Shown one piece after another: positions 39,866 to 44,495 of a stretch of 44,495 nucleotides of DNA (its first letter is position 1; every line of letters starts with the position of its first letter). Origin of the DNA: Amoebophrya sp. AT5.2 (taxonomy: Eukaryota; Sar; Dinophyceae; Syndiniales; Amoebophryaceae); contig RXOD01003852.1 in assembly GCA_005223375.1 (NCBI GenBank), positions 1 to 44,495 on the forward strand, given 5' to 3'. The notes below the pieces were generated by a model. That model was given only the letters and a program-made list of their open reading frames with translations. It had not been told where the DNA came from and did no database searches. Both the position numbers and the translations under genes were made by a program.

Positions 39866-41810
39866 CTACTTTTCCCTTTTTACCCGTCCTTCGAAGGTGC
39901 GCAGCATCTCCCTGATCGTTCGCTTCACCTTCGCGAGGTAGACCAGCCGTTCGTCCCCGCACTTCCCCGCCGCGGCCTTTTTTTTCCTTTCCTCCTCGAT
40001 CTTCGCGTCGATGCCCCAGTCCACGATCAGGTCGTCCAGCAGCACCAGCGGGACGTCGCGGTCCTTCACGTACACCTTCGTGTAGTCCTTCGTGTTCGTC
40101 TCGAGCTTTTTGACCTCCTCCTCCCCCAGCTCGTTGCGGATGTTCTCGATGGTCTGCTCCCGGATGAACTTCTCCTTGTCCTTCACCCCCTGCGGCTTGA
40201 TGTTCTCCTTGCCCCCCCGCCAAGTCCCGCTCCCCCCCAGGCCCAGGGATCCCAGGTCCACCACGCCCGCGCCGTCCGCGGTTATTACCTCCCTGAAGTC
40301 GGCCTCGGCCTTCTCCCGGGAAGGCTCGTACGCCGGATCGGTGAGCCGCGTAAACCCGAACGTCGCGGCCGCAGCAGCGCTCCCAACGCCGATGCGCTGG
40401 CTGGTGGCGCACTGGTGCGGGTACTGGACAGCGATGAACCTGTAGCGATTGATGTCGGGGGTTTCGGCTTGAATGATAAGACTATGGAGAAAAGCAAACC
40501 GATCGGCCGCGAGCCTAGCGCCCCGTCTGCTCGCGAAATGCGCTACAAGGGTCGTATGCGACAGGCGAGCGGCGCGGTGAGCTTTGTCTTTGGTGTATCT
40601 ATCTACGTAAAGCATACCTCTTGTATCCCTCCTTGGCCATTTCTTCCTGGTGGTCTGCGCACCACTTGATGACGAAGTCGGCGTCGTCCGGCGACATCCA
40701 GCCTGTGATGTCGATGCCTCGCAGCTCCTCTGGCCGGCTTGCCGCGTCCTTGTATTTCATCGGGAACGCCGGCGCCGTTGCGTGCGGGAGCGGGCCCTGG
40801 AAGTCGGGCGCGCAGTGGTACACCTTCTCGCGCCGGAACGGCATCTGCACCTCCAATTTTGTGTACAGCTGCTGCCCCGCGTCCGTCTTCAGCCACGCGG
40901 CGTCGGCGGTGATCACGTCGGTGGAGTTTTTGAGCCGCAGCTTCAGCGGCGTCGTCCCGTAGTCCCGCGCGTTCGCGGCCATCGCCTGCACCGTGGCCAG
41001 GCTCCGCCGGTCCTTCACGTTCAGCCATTGGCATTTCTCCTTCTCTATTTCCGCCGGGTCGTACACCCAGGTGTCGCCCCCGACGAAGCTGCCGAACGCC
41101 GTTGCCCGCGACCGCCCCAGGTTGCCCTTGTCGCAGTGGACCCTGGTCGTCCCGTTCAGGTTCAGCGTGATCCCGCTGCTCCAGAACAGCCCGTTTCCGG
41201 ATTCCTTCCCGTCCTCCCGCTCTTTGCACACGCTCGTGGCCGCCATGAGCAGCAGGCAGAGCTCCTTCCCCGGGCCCGTGGACATCGCGTTCGAGAGCTT
41301 TCCGTACGGGCGGCAGGACACCAGCCCGAGGTTGTAGAAGTGCCGCGCCTTGGTCTTCTGTGTTTCCTTCTTGCTGTCCTCGTACACGTTGTTGCGGGCG
41401 TTCGACTTGGGAAACGTGTGCTCGTGCTTCAGCAGGTACTCCTCCACGATCTGCCACATTTCCTTGCTTTCCTTCCTCTGCCACATTCCGCGGAACACGG
41501 CCTCCAGATCCTGGTAGTTCTCCCGCTGCAGGCAGTCTGCGACGCGCTCGCGGTCCGTGAGCTTCACCCATTCCACGCCGGAGAGAGATCGCGCCAACGC
41601 GGCAGCCGCGTCGCGCAGCTCCGCTTTGCCGCGGCCGCCCTTCAAACCCTTCGCGCCGCCACTCTCGCCGTCGCTGCCGCCACTCGGGTCCTCACCGTCG
41701 TCGTGGGGCTGCGCTGCGAGCAGATCTTCTTCTTCGCCCTGCTGCAATTGTTCGACGTCCGGGTCCGCCACACCGCAGTTTTTCGTATCCTTTTTCTGGC
41801 CCATCTTCAT
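39866..41810 (-). CDS. 2-oxoglutarate/Fe(II) dioxygenase-like protein, 2 exons
   Basis: Protein of about 588 residues. The first ATG is at 41810 (a second at 41804); upstream codons are open only from GTG. Exon 1 is 40618-41810, exon 2 is 39866-40439, with a 178-base GT-AG intron in phase 2 that restores an Arg codon. The call rests on TRVHCDKGNLGRS (His 225 and Asp 227 as an HxD metal pair), AFGSFVGGDTWVYD after it, and PDFQGPLPHATAP (His 343 as the distal metal ligand), spaced as in TET/JBP-like and other dinoflagellate 2OG-Fe(II) proteins. The region between the ligands is longer than usual. A conserved-looking segment just upstream reads HFYNLGLVSCRPYGKLSNAM. The C-terminal part (exon 2) is charged and helical. 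Substrate is unknown; oxidation of nucleic acid or protein are both possible. Confidence 0.62.
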
Positions 41811-42715
41811 GCTCGGCGCTGCGCCCGTTTTTTTCAGCGCTATGCTGGTTCTAACGATGACGCCGGGGCCGGCAACAATTGGGGGTCCAGGAGCAGTGAG
41901 TAGTTTGTATACGCGATGAAAAACGACAAGTGCGTCTGCGTGCTGGCCGCCCTCGCTTGTTCGCACCTCCGTTCGTTTTCGGGGTTCTCGTTGTGCCTGA
42001 TCTTTTGATATGCCGGAGCTGGTGGAGAAACGTAAGTATCAGTCAGAGAGCAGAAGCAGCTCTCATCAAGCTCAACCTCAAATCTTAGTCTGTTTTTCTT
42101 TTTCTTTGCTTACCTCGCCTCGCTGCATCAGATTTTCACGCAGAAAATCGAAAGGAGAATGAAACGTTTGCAGGAGGATGAACTGTGCGTCAAACTCGAA
42201 TCTACTGTGTTACGGTTGATCAAGAGGTCGGTATCTAGGCTCCACTCGACGTCCATTTCTGGGGCCGTGTATTCCGCTCATGGTCCTTGTCGTGCTCTGT
42301 TCCTTCTCGAGCTCGACGTCGACCTCGACGCGGATAGCGATAGGGAGGAATGGTTGTAAATACTGCAGAGCAATGAGCACTTTCCTTCAGTTTCAGTTCC
42401 ACGACCACTCCAGGGAATAAGCAAGTAGATCAAAGTCTCACTGCGGCGACTCAGCTCAGTAGGAGGATCCAAGTCCGATGTCTTTCCAGGTACTGATTTT
42501 GGGCGAGACTCTCGAGGTCAAGTGGATCAGCCCTGGTTAATGGAGCGACGCTCACGTTCGCTCCGTGTCGTGTCATCATCTCGTCGCGGCTTCATGTGGC
42601 GTCGAGTACGCCAGCAATATACCCTACTGACTGGCGGGGTGACCGTGACGACCTCCACCGCCTCGAAAAACCAACTTCTTCTGCTTACACGACGACCGAA
42701 ACAGGGAGTGCCAGG
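41811..42715. other. Intergenic, nothing recognised
   Basis: About 900 bases between the phosphotransferase stop and the dioxygenase-like ATG. Open frames on both strands are short and without motif. No element ends like those of the introner copies are present. Confidence 0.5.
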
Positions 42716-44370
42716 TTATTTCTCCACCACTTCGAAGCTTCCTCCGCCCCTGCCCTCTGCGTCCTCTTCTAGTTTCCCTTTCTCAGACGTCCACCCCAGT
42801 TCCCGCCACATTTGTTCCGTTGAGCACTGCAAATAGGGGTCGTCGTGCCCCAGCTGCAGCTGGTAGTTCGATATGCACACCGAGGTCAACCGCCGCATCG
42901 TCGCGAATTCGAATATTGCGTCCCGCTGCAGCATCGCCGTCTGATCCGCCGCAAGGTTTTCAAGCAGATGTCTGTGCAGTCTCGCATCGTTGTCATCGTC
43001 ATCAACATCCCCCCAACCCCCCCTGATGCCGCACGTGTCCAGCCACCCGTCGACAAAGCTCTCGGCGCATTCCGCCGAGGGCGCGTAGGCGCTGCCGATG
43101 GCCGCATCCGCGAAGTCGTAGGAAACCATCAGGTCGCCGAAGTCGAGCAAGATCACTCGGTTTCTGTCCGCCTGGTAAATCAAGTTGTGGTCGTTCGGGT
43201 CCCCGTGCACGAGCGTCTGCCGAAGCGGAAAGAGGACATCTTCGCTCTTCATGTTGCCCTCAGCATCTTGATGGGCGTCTCGAAGATTGTTCTGTTGAAC
43301 GCGACGCCCAGCAGAGCCGTGCTTTCGCTTCGCCAGCCGCTGCCCCACAAACCGTTTCTTCCTCTCGTCAGTCATGCGCGAGCAGTATTTCGATATCACT
43401 GCTTCCAAGTTGTTCAGGTTCCACTCGGAGTCGGCGTTGAGCGTCCTCCAGAACGGACATCCTCCAGACTCCAGTTTCTTGGCGTAAAACGAGCGGAGCG
43501 CCTTCGACACGAGGCCGCTGCTACGGCCGGCCGCGTGCCACATGTTGCAGCCCTTGGGGGTGGTGTAGAAGTCGCTTTGCGGAAGATCGGAAACCAACTC
43601 GCCCTCCTCATACAAAAAAAGACGAGCCCAGTAGCTTGTTCTTGACGGGGGTGTCCTTGTTGCTGCTGATGTGCCAGTGGTTCCTCCTCCGACAAAGGTA
43701 GACTCTTCCTCTTGTGGCTCGTCCCCACCCAACAGCCTGCAGGACACACCTACCGTGGTTGTACAACAGCAAGACTCAGCAAGATTTAAATTTTCAATTT
43801 TTTAGGTTACTTTAGGTTTAGCTGTAGCTGCAGCTGCTACCTCGGCAGGAAGTATAAAATTGTAGGGAAAGCTTCTATAGATTTTATACTGCCCGGAAAG
43901 ACGAAGCGGCAGAAGTAGTCAGCGATGAGATGTGGTCCGAAAACGCGGGACACCGTTTCAGGCAGCAGCGCTACATCAACATCTTCATCTCGCTCCATCC
44001 TGAGTAGCCCTTTGTCGCTCTCCACCCGTCTGAGCACCCGGTGGGTGGGACACTCCTCCGCCTCGCAAAAGAGGATTGCCTCCGTCTGTGCTGCGATCAG
44101 CTCCAGGGGCTCGTCGGAATTTACCACCTTCAGCGTCACCTTCCTCTTCGTCGTCCTCCTTTCGCTTTCATCCTGGCCAGCCAGCTTGCGGTTGCGATCC
44201 TCGTACTCGTTCTGAAGACAACGATGCTCGAAGAGGTAGTTCCGGTCTCCGTACGAAGGCAAGGTCTTGAGAAAAGTGTACTCGCCCGGAGCGTAAACTC
44301 TGCTGAGGACGGGCTCGAAGCAAGCCCCATCGACGGCGGGCGGCCGGGTTTCCACCACGTTGTCCATCAT
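42716..44370 (-). CDS. Hydroxylysine-kinase-like APH-family phosphotransferase, 2 exons
   Basis: Protein of about 516 residues, ATG at 44370. Exon 1 is 43841-44370 and exon 2 is 42716-43736, with a 104-base GT-AG intron in phase 2. Exon 1 has FLKTLPSYGDRNYLFEH (the LPSYxDxN element of the N-lobe) and VTLKVVNSDEPLELIAAQTE (the ATP-anchoring Lys). Exon 2 continues the lobe (YWARLFLYEEGEL) and carries the catalytic loop LVHGDPNDHNLIYQ (HGD at about 354-356) and the metal-binding VILLDFGDLMVSYDFADAA (Asp at about 375). HGDxNDHN plus DFGD resembles hydroxylysine kinase/AGPHD1 most closely among aminoglycoside-phosphotransferase-fold kinases. In that family GTP-dependent phosphorylation of 5-hydroxylysine is known; the substrate here is inferred only. 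The insert between lobes (MTDERKKRFVGQRLAKRKH) is longer than usual. The neighbouring dioxygenase-like gene might invite a lysine-modification story, but nothing else supports it. Confidence 0.82.
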
Positions 44371-44495
44371 TTTTGCAGGTTTTATAGTACTACGCAGCGT
44401 ATTTGCCGGCCAGCGCCAGAATCAAAGAAATGATATCTTCAATTTCATCAACAGCACAGAATCATCTTAAAATTCGAGTAGACCCGAGCCGGTGG

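Noticed and set aside
40650..41903. Plus-strand open frame of 417 codons
   Set aside because: Antisense to exon 1 of the dioxygenase-like gene; composition dominated by His, Arg and Leu and no motif.
1..44495. Bacterial or phage operon, CRISPR array, tRNA or rRNA genes
   Set aside because: Spliced genes, HMG, CKS1 and TFIIS proteins exclude a bacterial origin; no regularly spaced repeats and no cloverleaf or rRNA-like sequence was recognised by eye.

Overview
This window looks like nuclear DNA from a dinoflagellate-lineage protist, most probably a Syndiniales parasite of the Amoebophrya type. Four things point there. All 16 genes I can support lie on the minus strand, as in dinoflagellate unidirectional gene arrays. 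Two proteins, a secreted coiled-coil protein and a small secreted cysteine-rich protein, belong to families I know from dinoflagellate proteomes. Introns are sparse and mostly GT-AG, with one or two junctions that do not fit the rule. Two introns are copies of one transposon-like 'introner' family with terminal inverted repeats, a feature I recall for Amoebophrya. The species assignment is inference; the strand bias, gene structures and repeats are read from the sequence.

Layout, in transcription order from the right end. 44.4-42.7 kb: hydroxylysine-kinase-like phosphotransferase. 41.8-39.9 kb: 2-oxoglutarate/Fe(II)-dioxygenase-like protein. 39.6-38.2 kb: Lys-rich AT-hook protein. 37.5-37.0 kb: Dpy-30/RIIa-like small protein whose tail is duplicated downstream. 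35.9-35.0 kb: BspA-like (DUF285) repeat protein. 33.9-33.4 kb: small membrane protein. 32.7-31.7 kb: PIG3-like quinone oxidoreductase. 31.2-26.1 kb: five-exon J-domain protein. 25.5-24.9 kb: secreted Cys-rich protein. 23.5-20.5 kb: secreted dinoflagellate coiled-coil protein interrupted by introner copy 2. 19.7-19.2 kb: CKS1. 18.3-14.1 kb: very long low-complexity membrane protein. 13.0-9.7 kb: TFIIS-like elongation factor with an altered acidic hairpin. 9.2-6.8 kb: FkbM-type methyltransferase with an odd intron. 6.2-3.6 kb: three-HMG-box protein with acidic tail, interrupted by introner copy 1. 2.7-0.85 kb: second, MycE/ElmM-like methyltransferase.

The genes do not form one pathway. Several are nuclear or chromatin-related (HMG, TFIIS, AT-hook, CKS1, perhaps the dioxygenase-like protein), others are secreted or membrane proteins, but the array looks like ordinary dinoflagellate co-orientation rather than a functional operon.

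The most interesting system is the introner family at 4804-5262 and 22888-23308. The two copies are about 420-460 bp long, have related terminal inverted repeats, and are flanked by TA (exactly in copy 2). A 5' splice donor (GGTAAGT) lies inside the repeat, so it is available in either orientation. The copies sit in opposite orientations relative to their host genes. Introns were assigned by reading frame and splice motifs only; no transcript data were available.
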